The notes beneath the pieces were generated by a model, which did no database searches, was not told the DNA's origin, and saw nothing but the letters and a program-made list of their open reading frames with translations. A DNA stretch of 64,000 bases, from contig JAANBB010000006.1 in the NCBI GenBank assembly GCA_014621425.1, positions 248,001 through 312,000 of the forward strand, written 5' to 3'. This DNA comes from Cylindrodendrum hubeiense (taxonomy: Eukaryota; Ascomycota; Sordariomycetes; Hypocreales; Nectriaceae). The stretch's first letter is position 1. Every line of letters starts with the position of its first letter. Positions 10,652 to 22,954 of the stretch are shown piece after piece. The translations under genes and the position numbers were made by a program.

Positions 10652-12250
10652 ATGCTACAAAATGGCGATACCACTTTTACTGCCCCTCACACCGCAGAAA
10701 ATAACGACGCGACAATGCAACAGCCGTTGCGAGACCTTTTGTACTCACCTGAGATATATGCAAAAATATGGAATGTTGCATTGCAAGCACTGGACAATGT
10801 GAGTAGTCCAGATAAATTACTCAAGCTTTCGATTAATAGGTGTTGGATTTTAGTCCAACCCGCCCGTCCTCTATCCCGAGTACACCAAGCCGAACGGGAC
10901 AAGATATGTCTATCGGGAGCACGACTTTTGGACCTCAGGCTTCTTTCCAGGTTGCTTATACCTATTGTTAGAAAGAGAACGCAAGTTTAAGAGCAGGCTT
11001 CAGACTCCTGTGGGAGGACTCATCAACACTCCGCACCAAATGCATCTTGAGTACGTTATCCTATCAACAGTATAGATATCTCCATTTTATTCCACGCCCA
11101 ATAGTAGAATAAACTAAACCAACTCGGAGATGCTGATGATGTGGGGTAGATTCGCTTGCAAATGGTGGACGGTCAATCTTCACCAAAACGCAACCCTTTC
11201 CACAACACATGATCTCGGCTTCATGATTTTCCCATGGGCTCATTTGGCTTGGGAGCTCAACCATGATACTCTCGCGTTGGACACCATAATACGAGCATCA
11301 AAAACATTGGCTTCTCGCTACGTGCCCCAGATCGGAGCTATTCGGTCATGGGATACCTGCATTACAAAACGATACTCCTTTACCGATCCTGCGACCGATT
11401 TCCTTTTCATCATTGTTAGTAACGGCAATATGATTAAAATGAAGGGCATCTGACTAACCGTACATAGGATAACATGATGAATCTCGACATGCTCTTTTGG
11501 ACGGCCTCGCAACTCAACGACAACGAGTTGTATCACATTGCTCTCAACCATGCACGCAAGTCTCAAGAATTCCACATTCGAGACGACTTCTCCACTACGC
11601 ATTTAGTTGTATTGGATCCAACAACCGGGTCATTGAAGTCGCGCCTGACAAACCAAGGCTTTTCGGATGATTCATCATGGGCGCGAGGACAAGCCTGGGC
11701 CATCGTCGGTTTCGCACAAACTTTCAAGTGGACCCGGGACGTGTCATTTTTGCAGACAGCTCAATCGTGTGCTGACTACTTTCTCAACCTACTCCCTGCC
11801 GACGGTATACCGCCATGGGACTTTTGTGCTCCAAAGGACACTGAACAACCCCCTGACACAAGTGCAGCTGTTATTGCCGCGTATGGGCTACTGCTAATAC
11901 ACGAAGCGCGTCTTGAACGAGGCGAGAAGTCACAGTACTTTGATCGAGCAATTGGCATCCTGCAAGGTGTTTGCACCAAGTACTTGAATGCTCCTCACAA
12001 GTTCGTGACCTCCCGTTCCGTGATTGATACAGTTGAATCTCTTTTATGCGACATTCCTGTCAAAATCAGCGTGAAGCCAGGCGACATGCCGGAGACAATT
12101 CTAGGAGGAGCAACTATTAATAATTACGAGTTTGCTCCACGACGCTGGGCGAATCATGGGTTAGTATATGCAGACTACTACTTCTTACTTGCGGGGAATA
12201 AATTGTTAGAGATGCACGGAATAGAGGCGATGAAGAGTGTGCTTGTCTGA
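10652..12250 (+). CDS. GH88 unsaturated glucuronyl hydrolase
   Basis: Removes the 4,5-unsaturated uronic acid left at the non-reducing end of oligosaccharides by polysaccharide lyases (GH88, alpha6/alpha6 barrel). Exons 10652-10798, 10854-11050, 11150-11414 and 11468-12250 (introns 55, 99, 53 and 53 bp) encode 463 residues without a signal peptide, so it is cytosolic. Family landmarks seen: FWTSGFFPGCLYLL, TTHDLGFMIFP with Asp 136, DNMMNLDMLFW with Asp 204 (the two acidic positions that correspond to the catalytic pair known in bacterial GH88), SSWARGQAWAI (from residue about 273) and PPDTSAAVIAAYGL. It shares a divergent promoter with the ACS transporter. Known substrates of the family come from glycosaminoglycans, gellan, ulvan or glucuronan; which one applies here is not visible. 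Confidence 0.93.
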
Positions 12251-13207
12251 TCGCTTAGAGCTGGGAGATCAATTTGGCTTATGGTTTCAGTTAAGACCAA
12301 CGGTTATAAATCTTTATACATTAAACTATGGTATTTCTGTTTTAGTAAACTACAATGAACTAAATGTGCTATTTACTATTATAGATCAAGTTTTCAGTTT
12401 TGTGTATAAAATTACCCTCTATTAGGAGACTTGTTGTGTGATGTAGTGTGCTTTTTGTTTTTTAGCATCTACCCTGTACCATTATACACGCCAAGCAATG
12501 AAAACTCGTTGTTTTCAAAATCTCTCAATTAGGCCAGTACAAAATTTCCCTCATTTCAACCTTGAAGAGTAAACTCCTGCGAATCCCCAGATCTCGCCCA
12601 TATTTACCCAGATTATCTCAGTCTGTTACCTTGCCCCAACTGCTTAACATCCGGAGCATGACGACCCAACAGATCAAATCTTCAAACCATCGTCGGTATA
12701 TATTAGACGTATCTCAAATAAGTCACCGAGGGCTAGCGGGTTACTGAGCTTAAAATTAGCCTTCATACTCTTTCTGTATTCGAAATAATATCTGCTGCGT
12801 TTCTTGTATTCGGGATGGGCTGTGATGGGCGAGTTTGAAGGATAGGCACAGTTTATGCATCAGTTATATTGATTCCTAGGTTAAGATATTGGCTCTTCGG
12901 CCCGACGAGAGACCAGAACTCATCTTATATCCTCTAGTTTATGATGAGATTCTCATTTGCAAGAATAAAGGCTATTATTGATAAGTAGCAGCGTCTGGGA
13001 AGAGTACGAGAAGCGGGGTTCCGAACTGAAAGGTATTAGGGTAAGGTGGGTACATGGTGACTTCATTACGTGTAGTCCCTTTTCCGTGGTATTGGGCATG
13101 GTTTTAATAGTGTTACCGTGTTTAGATTAATTTGATTATGTTAAATGAGACTTTAAAAAGAAATTATATGTACAAGAATATTGACATTCGTATTAACAAT
13201 AATACAA
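12251..13207. other. AT-rich convergent intergenic region
   Basis: A 957-bp, AT-rich gap between the 3' ends of the GH88 gene and the long zinc-finger gene. Only short frames are present and I see no gene, RNA or repeat. Confidence 0.6.
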
Positions 13208-16200
13208 CTATCTACTTGGAAAGTTGAGCCCTGGATCATCGTTAAAAAATGAAGCTGAAAGACTGTCAAGAAAATCACTATCGAAAATACTAGCTTCAGT
13301 TGATTGATTGCTGAAGTTAGTTAAGAGCTCCTCGCTAGATGCAGATACGGAAGGTGAGCTACCAGCAGACTGAAACTTGCCAAAGGCTGAACGGAACCCA
13401 CTATTGGCAATCTCAAGTAGCTGTGAAAGTCGCTCAGATTCAGGCACAAAAATCAGTTCATCAAACCGATTATTGATCTCCTCAGCTACAATAGTGGGAG
13501 CACGTCTTTGACAGAACTCAACCCATTCGCAAAAGTCCCGAGATTGCTCAAAGTCCATGTATGGGGAATCGGGTCTTGGCAAATCGTGGAACAAAATCTG
13601 CCAGATAGAATACCAATGTGCTGATTCAGTATGTCCCGGGATGGACTTATTGCTCAGTGCTTTTCGTTGTTCATGGGATACGCCATCCAACTTTCCATCA
13701 AGTTTGGCTGGGCAGCGCTCGTTCACCATGACATGTTCTCTGTGGCTCTGACCGTCCGGGAAAACCTCAAAGCATCTCTCGCAGTAGAGGGCTGGTGTAT
13801 GCCTTCTGGCGAGATGTTGCTTCACGTCCCTAATTCGAGACAGCTTTCGGGGAAAACAATCCTGATAACTTCCAGGGCTCTTCTTCCAGAACGGACAAGC
13901 TAGACACTTTTGCGTAGGGCTCTTGATCTTTCGTTTCTTTGTCTTGGCTTGCACAAAATCATCACCATCAGTGTTGCTGCCAGTTTTTGATGTTCGAGTT
14001 CTTTTTCGATTGACACCCGGGGCGTGGGATGATGACACTGCTGTGGAGCTTTGAGTCTCCCCTTCGGTAGCTATATGACTGCTTCTTTCTGGAGATTGCT
14101 GGTGATTTTGTATTCCGTTCCATTCTTCTAGTAACCGATGGAGTATTCGGATGAGTACCTGAAATGCCTCTGGCCCAAAGCCGAATGGATCAATTTGCTC
14201 AGATTGATCAGATATTGACAACATGTCAGCATCTGGTGACTCCTCTGAGGAAATAGGCGTTGTTGTGACCCCTGAATTCGGTTGAGAATCGAATTCTTTG
14301 CTCCATCCCTGCTGTAGGGGAGGCTCTCCACCTGCTGGCTGGGAGCATTGAAGCTGATTTCTGAACTGCGTAGTCGAGGTTGCTTTTTTGGGTTGCACAC
14401 GCGATCCCACCACAATACTCTGTGAAGTCTCAACTGGTAGGTTGGCTCCCTCCACAAATGAAGTTGCCGCGTCATTCAAGACGCTCAAGGGAGAGTTACT
14501 TTCTTGATGGTGAATATTGTCTTGGTTCTCTGTGAATAGCGTGCATTGACACTGAGTGCTATCGTTACTAGAGGCTAATAGCGTGACAGGTTAGGATAAT
14601 ATTTTCCAATGTTAAAAATATTGATCTCTTACCTGAGTGGCAAGATGAGCCGAAACAGGCCGACACAAAATGCCTGGCTGTTTCCATTTCAGGGTTAAAC
14701 CGAAGAAGCTGACTAAAAGATGTCACATCGTCAGAAGAAACATGGCTGAGTCTCCAGATGAAGATGTCGTTGACCTGCCGGTGGAGAACTAGCAGGCATC
14801 TTGAGCTGCGGATAGAAAAACCGCTTTGAGTTCTCATGACAGTTTTGCTCTAATAAGAGACTTCAAAACAGTGAAGGACATGTCCAAACCACAGCAGGAT
14901 ATTTTTCGTCGAGGAATGGGAAATCCTCTGACAATGACCCGATCTTTCAGAGCTTTGTGCCAATTGACTCCGCTTATACAAGAAGTGTGCAATGGTGGCT
15001 CAAGTTTGAAGCCAATCATGCAGCGACCTTTTTTACTCAACGGAGCAGAAGAACTGATGTCTTCATTGGAAAAAACGTAATTAATGACGTATGGTGTGCA
15101 AGTTGTGATTTCTTCGTTCATTGGAGGTTGTAAAGCTGCACCCAGCCATGCTAGCTGTTCACCGAATTCGGCAATCGAATATCCTGAGCCGCGTACTGTG
15201 ACCTCAAACCTGTGACTTTGGATACACGCTGAAACTTCAGTTCCGTCGGGGAAGGTATCTAAAAGCATGTCAGTTATTAAGATAAGGGGATGGAGGGTTG
15301 AAGTAAATGTTTCCTACCACTCAGTCGAACTCCTGGCACGTCATTAATTAGCTTCTGTAAAAGCCGAAGGAGCTGCTTTCCATTCCCTGGCCATGTATTC
15401 CGCAAATATTCCACGGTTGTGGTAGCATGAATACGATTGGAACAACCAGTAAAGGCAATGGCTCTGAAGAGTGTGCTCTTCAGGTGTACATGCGGACTGG
15501 GCCGACGTAAAGATTTTTCGAGATCACAGAGCAGCTCAAAAGTCACCTCATGAACCACCGGTGGACCCCGCCTGCTGATAACTCCAGAAGGGAGTTGGAG
15601 CAAGATCTTCTCCTTGATATTCTCGCCAGTCGGTTCGCATTCAAGTCCATCAGTAGCGAGGAGCATTTCCTTCCTCAGAGTAAATAACAGCCAATTGAAT
15701 GGTGGACTGTTTGCCACCGCACCCCGATAAATAGACATCTCTGCTTCGTTAACCTCATCTTCATTGTCGTCGGGAAGTTCTTCGCTGGAAACTCCTTCAA
15801 AAAGGCACTTGTGAACCACTCCTGACTCAGCATCGCTTTTACCAGCCCACAATGCCATCTTATCGGACAAGGATATATTTTCCGACTTGTCTTTTTGATT
15901 TTTGAGTGAGTGATCTTCGCCCGAAAAGAGAATGTCGATATTGGCAACGATTTTGCTGGCATTATTGTTAGATACGTATGACATAAGAGCAGCATATTCA
16001 AGACGTACCTGCAGTGTTTATGGACAAATTTCATGACTTTTGTGTGCGTAGGGGTATGAGAATAGTGTCCCATTTTGAGGGCAAAGACTTTGAGGAATAC
16101 TATTGCGCTGTTGGAAATAACATTCCACTCCTTTTCACCCATTTCCGGCTGAAGTTTGTTGAAGATATCCTCAGCGATTTCTTCAATATATCCTTGAATG

Positions 16201-17346
16201 AGCGGTCCGTCCATAGTCGAACCGGTGTAACAGGTGGTATCGTCCAATTTGGCGGGCTGCTTTGTCTCGCTGTTGTGGATTGGATCATTCGAGAGCCAAG
16301 ATGGCTCCACCGATTCCGCACAGGGCTTGTACCAAAGTGTCGACCCATATCCAGAATCAATGACTGATTCCGGCTCGAGGCCTCTAAGAGAAGTTTCAAA
16401 CTTCACGAGATCCTCTTCCAACTGCGGAGGGCTCTCATCTGCTAGATGCACTGAAAATTCTTGCTGTAACGACCTCACAATTTCGGCTCGTAAGTCTGGA
16501 ATCAGATAATCGATGGCACTTTCAGTGTTGGCGTCAATGTTTCTGATTAATCTTTCGGCTACCCGCTCCAGTTGAGGCCTTGACGGACGTATTTGGATCA
16601 TCGTATTGATCATCGGCATGTCGTCATTGGACTCATGGTCTAAGCGTCGTGCTCGTCAGTTATCTGTATTAGTATGTTTGAATGTGATGGGTAAACTCAC
16701 AGGGAGAAGGAATAGTTTTTGAATCCGGGTCTACTTCGAATAAGATGCAATACCAATCCCTCCACCTCCCCTCATCTCGTTTCTGAGCTCTTTTTTGTAA
16801 CCTGGCAAGTTGGTCTTGGTCAAATCCATCTGAAAGGTCCCGGCTAATCATATTTGGATCCTTCAACGGACAAGGCACTGCCTCTCGGTGATGGCGTTTG
16901 AGCATTTCTTCATGTCCAAAGCTAACGAAACATCGGGAGCATTGGTATTTGGGGAGGCTATGACGGCGCAGGATATGCTCTCTTGGTGGTAATAGACACA
17001 AGCCAGGCCTTATTAACTGGGCAACCACTTACCTTACTCTGTGTACATCAGGCCAACCTGGGCCCATACACGTTCGGTCATTCTTGAACCTTTCTTGATC
17101 ATATTTATAATACGGGCAGGCGAACCTTCGACGTGTGTCGACATCGATTTTGCGTTTCTTTTGTTTATCGTCGCTGATTGTACGTTTCCTTTTGTTGTCA
17201 AGAGACCTCTTCGGGTCATCATCATGAACACTGCCGTTTCGGTCGTGCGCCACCTGTGGAATTAATTTTGTCTTGCCAGGCTCGCTACCTGGCTCGACGA
17301 GAACTGATCGGCCTAAAGATGGCCCCACTGCAGCTTCGGGCTCCAT
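13208..17346 (-). CDS. Long double zinc-finger-module protein, frame break near 14836
   Basis: Proposed exons 17346-17033, 16981-16701, 16639-16009, 15955-15318, 15258-14633 and 14574-13208 (introns 51, 61, 53, 59 and 58 bp), about 1285 residues if the frame is intact. The N-terminal module reads CPYYKYDQERF, VHRVREHILRRHSLPKYQC, CF..F..H.R...PC and then IPSPYHE. This is a C2H2-like arrangement common in large fungal proteins. The middle has the family-like stretches PPFNWLLFTLRKE, PDGTEVSACIQSHRFEVTV, FGEQLAWLGAAL and VIVRGFPIPRR. A second, similar finger module lies at the C-terminus (CLACPFWKK..., DVKQHLARRHTPALYCERCF, DSPYMD). At 14836-14842 an AAAA run is one base short of keeping frame. 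The frame stops at 14834 while homologous-looking sequence (GFSIRSSRCLLVLHRQVND) continues in another frame to 14568. Either the gene is broken, the base is a sequencing error, or there are two genes (17346-14834 and one ending at 13208). Function unknown. Confidence 0.6.
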
Positions 17347-18963
17347 GGCTAGTGAAGCGGAGAAGAGTGCAAACCCAGGGCAACCAAGACAGTCATAAGA
17401 AAATGTTCGGCAAACGTTTTCATCAGGCGCTTAAAAGCACAAGAAAAATGGGGTTTTAAGAATTGAGAAGCGATAAGAGGAGAGAGAATACAATATATAT
17501 TAACTGCTCCCAGAGCACACCTGTGCCTTGCAGTTTCATTGGCTTGCGTAGAGAGGGGAATTATGTGGAAGGCCAATAGACCAGGGACAAAACACGTGAT
17601 ACAAATGCAGCCTGTCTGTAAGCACTCGGTGTGGACAGTAAAGCAATTAGGGCTTACTGTTGCATCTGGCCTGTTACAGCCTGGTCGATCTGTTTCTCGC
17701 AGCAGGGTTACAAAGCTATCAGCTCGCAAATGCAGCAGAGTTGCTTCGGTTGTACCCTAGATAGTCAAAGGTCAGCCAAGCAAAACTTGGAGCTATGCGT
17801 AACAACGTTTCTACACGATATGACCGTCTTCTCTTTATCAACATGAAAGAAAAGCTAATTCCAGTGTGGGAAGTAGGATATTTGCAATATCCTGCACTTC
17901 TGATGGCAATTGGATTTTATACCGAACCAAGACGATGAATGATATCGCAGACGACTACTTCGAAAATGTTCCAAACCCTTCCCTTCTTCCCTATCACCGA
18001 TTTCACCGAAAAAAGTGACACTGGATCGTTGGACGTAATCCCATTCCCAAGCCCAACCTCGATGCGGTAATTCACAATCATGGAGCAGTTTCTACCAGTA
18101 ACCAGCATCAGTCCAAGCGAAGAGGGCTGCCCAGGGTCTGGAGTGATGTGGATTGGTAGGTTTGGAACCAGCGGCGTTTGAGCCGAAAGGCAATATTGAC
18201 TTTACCAGAGCCGGCTGGAATGCCGCCTAGAAGGGTGGCCGAAGCCTTGCCGTTTGAATTTTGCACCCAATCGCCAATCGTCTTCAGAATGGTGGGGTAA
18301 GATGAATCAAGAACTTATAGAATGGTATTTCTGTGTACACTCAGTGAAAATGCAGGGGCACTTCGTTCACGGAATGGGCGCCGATATGGTACAAGGACGA
18401 ATACCCGGTTCTCGTTTAAAACCTAAGCATCCCAGCTAAGCTTGAAAAGTCAACGCATTTCAACCAGACTTATGTCAAGCTTTAGCTAAGCTTCAGCCAC
18501 TGTCTGCTTCTAGATTGATACAAGCCATCGGTTTGACACCAGCCATCCAACGATTCCAACTCTAGCTAGTCAATACTTTTCGTAAGACCAGGAGCAAGAC
18601 TGCCGGAAGCGGAATCGACCTGATTCGCCAGGTTAAACCATGTGTGCACTGGTATACGATCTATTGCAACAGGTTAGGGCGCTATTGGCTGAGATTGTGT
18701 GCATCCACCAAGTGTTGAGCCATCCAAGCGTGGCGTATATGACGTTGGAGGTGTATTCCGTACGGATAGCTGAATGGCTGAGCTTCGGCCGATTCCAATC
18801 GGATTTCTTAGTACAGAATCGCCCGGAGTCTACGCCATACGGAGACTAATGTAGGGATAAACCTCACTCGACTTTTCTGCGCGGGCAAATATGTAAGCCT
18901 CCCCCCTCCCGTATTCACTTCTCTGCAAAATGTTCGCTCCACAGCACTGAACCATGCCGTTCG
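17347..18963. other. Head-to-head intergenic region
   Basis: A 1.6-kb gap between the starts of the long zinc-finger gene (minus) and the CFEM receptor (plus). It presumably holds both promoters. Short frames such as 17349-17729 (minus) show no domain. No repeat of note was seen beyond a few AGCTAAGCTT-like words around 18430-18490. Confidence 0.55.
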
Positions 18964-20469
18964 ATGCCGTATCAACCTGTCAACATGCAGCACCCCTGTA
19001 TCTCCTGGACCGTCGTCGTTAGCGTGCTCATGGGAATTCCCGCAACTCAAAGTCAAACCTCCTCAACGTCTGTCCTTGACAGGCTACCAGACTGCGCTGT
19101 ATGTTTGGACGTCGCGCACTTCTACACACTGACGTCACTCAATCTAACATGTTCCCCAAAGCTCGAATGTCTTTCAACCGCCATTCTCGACTCGACATGT
19201 TTAGCGACGAATCAGACATGCATCTGCGAGAACGAGTCGCTGCAAACAGATGTAGAGGTTTGCGTGGCAATGAGCTGCACCATAAAGGAATCGCTCAGTA
19301 AGCTCCTGGACCAGGGTTCGAGTGATCGTTCCCCGCTGATTGTATCCTTCAGCTACCAAGAACGCATCAATGGAGTATTGTGGCCGGCCCATGCGCCATC
19401 ATCCTACCAATTATGACACCCTCAGCACGGTGCTTTTAATCATCTCTAGCCTCTTCGTTATTCAAAGATTCGCGTTCAAGATCTATGCGAAACTTGGACT
19501 GGGTCCAGACGACTGGATTACTCTAATAACTGCGATTATCAGCATACCACTCACAGTCATTGCTATTTACGGCGTCTCGGCCAACGGACTTGGTCGTGAC
19601 ATTTGGGTCATGCCATTTCCCAAAATCTATGACTTTGGCAAATACTTTCTCATTTTGGAAATTATTTATTTCGCCGAGGTCACCCTACTTAAGCTCGCCA
19701 TGCTCTTTGTGTATCTGCGCATCTTCCCAGGAGCAGTCATCCGCCGAACTCTCTGGGGCACCATCATCGTCAACTGCATATTTGGTGTCGTTTTTATTAT
19801 CGTCACTGCTTTCATCCAGTGCAGACCAATTAGCTACTTTTGGCAAATCTGGGATAAAGAGCATAGCGGGACCTGTTTGAACCTGAACGCTATTGCATGG
19901 TCTAATGCTGGGATCAGTATAGCACTTGATATCTGGATGCTCGCGATCCCCTTGGTTAAGATCAGTTCTATGAATTTAAGCTTGAGAAATAAGATTGGTG
20001 TTACAGCCATGGTTTCTGTTGGCGCCTTGTACAGCTTAATCCACTGCTACTCTATGATACCTTGTACTGACGTCGAATTAGTGTCACCGTCGTGAGCATA
20101 CTCCGTCTCCGCTCTTTGGTCAAGTTCGGTGCCCATTCACAAAATCCGACCTGGGAATACGTTGATGCGACAATATGGTCAACGATAGAGATCAATGTCG
20201 GAATCATCTGCATCTGCATGCCGTCATTCCGCTTGTTCCTCCACCGAGTATTCCCAAAGCTGCAAAGCACAGCCGGGCAATACGAACAGAGTCACGAAAA
20301 AAGAAGAACTCCCAGACTGACGGACGAGGAGAATGAGCATTTCGGAGCAAGGGAAAGCGCGCGCATCGAGCTGGTCTACAGTCGAAAGGCGTCAGATGGG
20401 GTCACAATCACGGAATCCTACGCCCACCCTCATGTTGGCAATGATGAGGCTCAATTAGTTCAGAGATAG
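18964..20469 (+). CDS. CFEM-domain Pth11-like seven-helix receptor
   Basis: A plasma-membrane receptor-like protein. Exons 18964-19098, 19162-19297, 19353-20028 and 20082-20469 (introns 63, 55 and 53 bp) give 444 residues. A start at 18985 (437 residues) gives a cleaner signal peptide. After the signal comes a compact Cys-rich CFEM-type ectodomain: LPDCALECL spans the first splice site, followed by DSTC, QTCIC, EVC and SC, with an eighth Cys in EYCGRP. The fungal rhodopsin-fold membrane domain follows, with about seven helices, [10 protein letters not shown] after helix 1 and [12 protein letters not shown] in the third loop. It ends with a hydrophilic tail of about 80 residues rich in charged residues. 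The arrangement matches fungal Pth11-class receptors, which sense surface or host cues; the ligand is unknown. Neighbours give no operon-like link. Confidence 0.9.
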
Positions 20470-20738
20470 ATATATGCCAGGAGTTCAGTATAGTAGTATG
20501 TTGTAATCCAGAGCGATGCATTCTAGCATATCATGGATACATAGTTTCGGGCTTGAGGGGTTTGCCAAGCACAACAAGCCGCAGGTAATTGACGAACATA
20601 AAAGATGAAACAAAAAAGTCCCGACAACCAAATCAATCAAGGCACAGTCCACGCAAACCAGTGATGAACTTAATTCTATAACTAAACTGTCTCATTGTCC
20701 AACTGGGATAATTAACAGAAATACCATATACCCCTTTC

Positions 20739-22688
20739 TTATGTGAAGTGTTGCCAGTGGTTAACCCAGTCAAAGCCCTGTTTTTGCAATTTCGGCGTTT
20801 CTGCAAAAGTCTGCACTGGGTCCTGGTTTTCCACTTCAAAAAAGTATCCGAGTGGACAATCTGAGAACCACATCTGGGGCTGGCCATCATAAAACTCGTC
20901 AAACCTCTCGTTCAAGGCTTGTTTGAGACTCTGGATATTGCCATCAGGGTGTAGCGACTCCCATGGGTGAGTGCAGACCCTGTTTTTACACGTCTTCAGC
21001 ACCATGATCAACGCGTTTAGTCGAGCGAGGATCTGGTCAAGAGGCCGTCCCGCAATCTGATATTTGGAGACGTTGTTGATAGTAGTTGCCAGATTGTTCG
21101 TCTGGTATGGATCGGACTTGACGATTATTAGCTCATAGCTTCTCATTTGTTCATGCATTCATACCTTGAGATCAAAAAGCTCCGTCTCATTCGTGCACCA
21201 TACAGAGTAATACATACTGTACTCTTCTGAGACCACCCTGAGTCCCTTGTAGGTGTTGTTGGGGTAGTAGTTGGTCCAGGCACCTGCCTCTCTGTGTTTA
21301 TCACCGCGACCTCCATTCAGGCCTTCCGGAATGGCCTAGAAAATATCAGCGGATACGTATCATAAATAGACGAGTCTTAGGTACGCACGGCACCCCAATA
21401 TTCGATGCCGACATGTTCATGCCTAGCAGTATCATCCCTCGAGATCTCCAGCGGTATGGCCACTCCATCAAGTTCTTTTTGGACTCCAGCGATCTCAAGA
21501 ATGGTTGAGCTGACATCAGTGTGGGTTGTGACGACATCAACAGTGCCTCTTCGAGCAATACCTGGGCCACGCACAAAGAACGGAATGTGAATATCAGTAT
21601 CTGCAGCTAGAATTAGTCGCGGGTTGAAGCACATCGAGCGGGCGTTCACCAGACGTACCATATCCACACTCTTTGCCTGGGTGCATCCGATGTTGGCTAA
21701 TGTGATAGCCATTATCCGTCGTATAGAAGATATAGGTGTTATCAAGCTGCCCAGCGTCTTCAAGTTTCTCAACGAGTTCAGCTACCATTTCATCGACGGA
21801 TTGAAGAGATCTCAATCGTTGACGTTGGTAGTGGTCATTATATGCAAGCACTGACTCATTTAATGGCTGAAGATCTTTGATCCACCCAACTCCTCCCTCA
21901 ATTGCCGCGTTGAAGCTTTTGTCCCTGGGGATGACATAATCTTGGAAGAGATGCTGGTGCCTGGGTGCAGCCTTTGGTTCTTCAAGGTAAGACAGATCCT
22001 TTTCTGGTTCAATGACCCAATTGGAATGGGGGGCAATAGGAGAGACAGTGAGAAAGAATGGACTTTCTTGTTCCAAGGCTTCTTCCAGCCAAGACATGGC
22101 TTTCTCAGCAACGATATCTGTCGAGTACCGCCCTGCGTAACTGACTGGCTCTTCGCCGTTGTGCGTCATCTTTGCATTCCAATACTGATAGGTGTAGGGA
22201 TCAAGTAAGAAGTCGGATCCGTTGAAGCCTCGTGCATAGGGCTGATTGAAGTTGTCCACAGAGTGGAAGTTCCAGAGCTTGCCGACATAGTACGTGTTGA
22301 AGCCAGCCTCCTGCATCCATAGGAACAGATTATCATCGTTGACGCCTTGTGTGACGGCCTTTGGATATCCACCATGAGGCGGAGACACATTCGTGACATT
22401 GTGATTGTGGGCGGCTCTACCTGTCCACAAGGTTGCTCGGGAAGGGCAGCATAGCGCTACCGTGCAATAATGCTGGCTGTAGGCGGTACCCTCGTTGACG
22501 ATCAAGTCCTGCGATAATCAGCCTAGTCGGCTTGCAGCGTTGGAACTCGTGATAACCTTCAGATGTGGCATATGCTCAACGCTTTCCATATGCAAGTCTT
22601 GGTCATCTGTCAAGATGAAAAGGATGTTTGGACGCCGGCACACCGCCAGCTGTCCAAACAGTACTAATGCAGCAACCCAGGCCAACAT
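20739..22688 (-). CDS. Secreted arylsulfatase
   Basis: Hydrolyses sulfate esters outside the cell. Exons 22688-22557, 22508-21659, 21600-21389, 21335-21165 and 21116-20739 (introns 48, 58, 53 and 48 bp) encode 580 residues, normal for fungal arylsulfatases. The first in-frame ATG is at 22688 and is followed by a signal peptide (about residues 1-17). Seen: RPNILFILTDDQD with the metal-binding DD; CCPSRATLWTGR with the Cys at about residue 64 that is converted to formylglycine in the C-x-P-S-R motif; GKLWNFHSVDNF; TTDNGYHISQHRMHPGKE; and a C-terminal region with several Cys. It is divergent from the MFS gene at 22955 with only 266 bp between starts, so the pair may be co-regulated. Arylsulfatases in this group usually serve sulfur scavenging; a role on sulfated polysaccharide with the GH88 locus is speculation. 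Confidence 0.93.
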
Positions 22689-22954
22689 GTTTATGAATGC
22701 CGAATAGGAATGCAAGTTGAAATCAACTTGCTTGATCAGTATTATTCGCTTCTCAATTCAAATATGATCGAGTCGGCCTTGCATGGCCTTCTAGCCTCCA
22801 TGGCGATGTGGGTCTTTCAGCTCACAGTGGAGTTTCCGATGGCCGATGCATTCTCCGATGGCCGATGCTCGCCGATGACCGAGCATTTTCCCGACCCATA
22901 CCGAACCAGAGCTTGTGCATACGCAATTACGCCTCCTATTTCAAAATTCATATC
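22689..22954. promoter_or_regulatory. Divergent promoter: arylsulfatase / MFS
   Basis: A short bidirectional promoter (266 bp). It contains near-duplicate words around TCCGATGGCCGATGC (about 22833-22880). No Zn-cluster site was identified with confidence. Confidence 0.4.
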
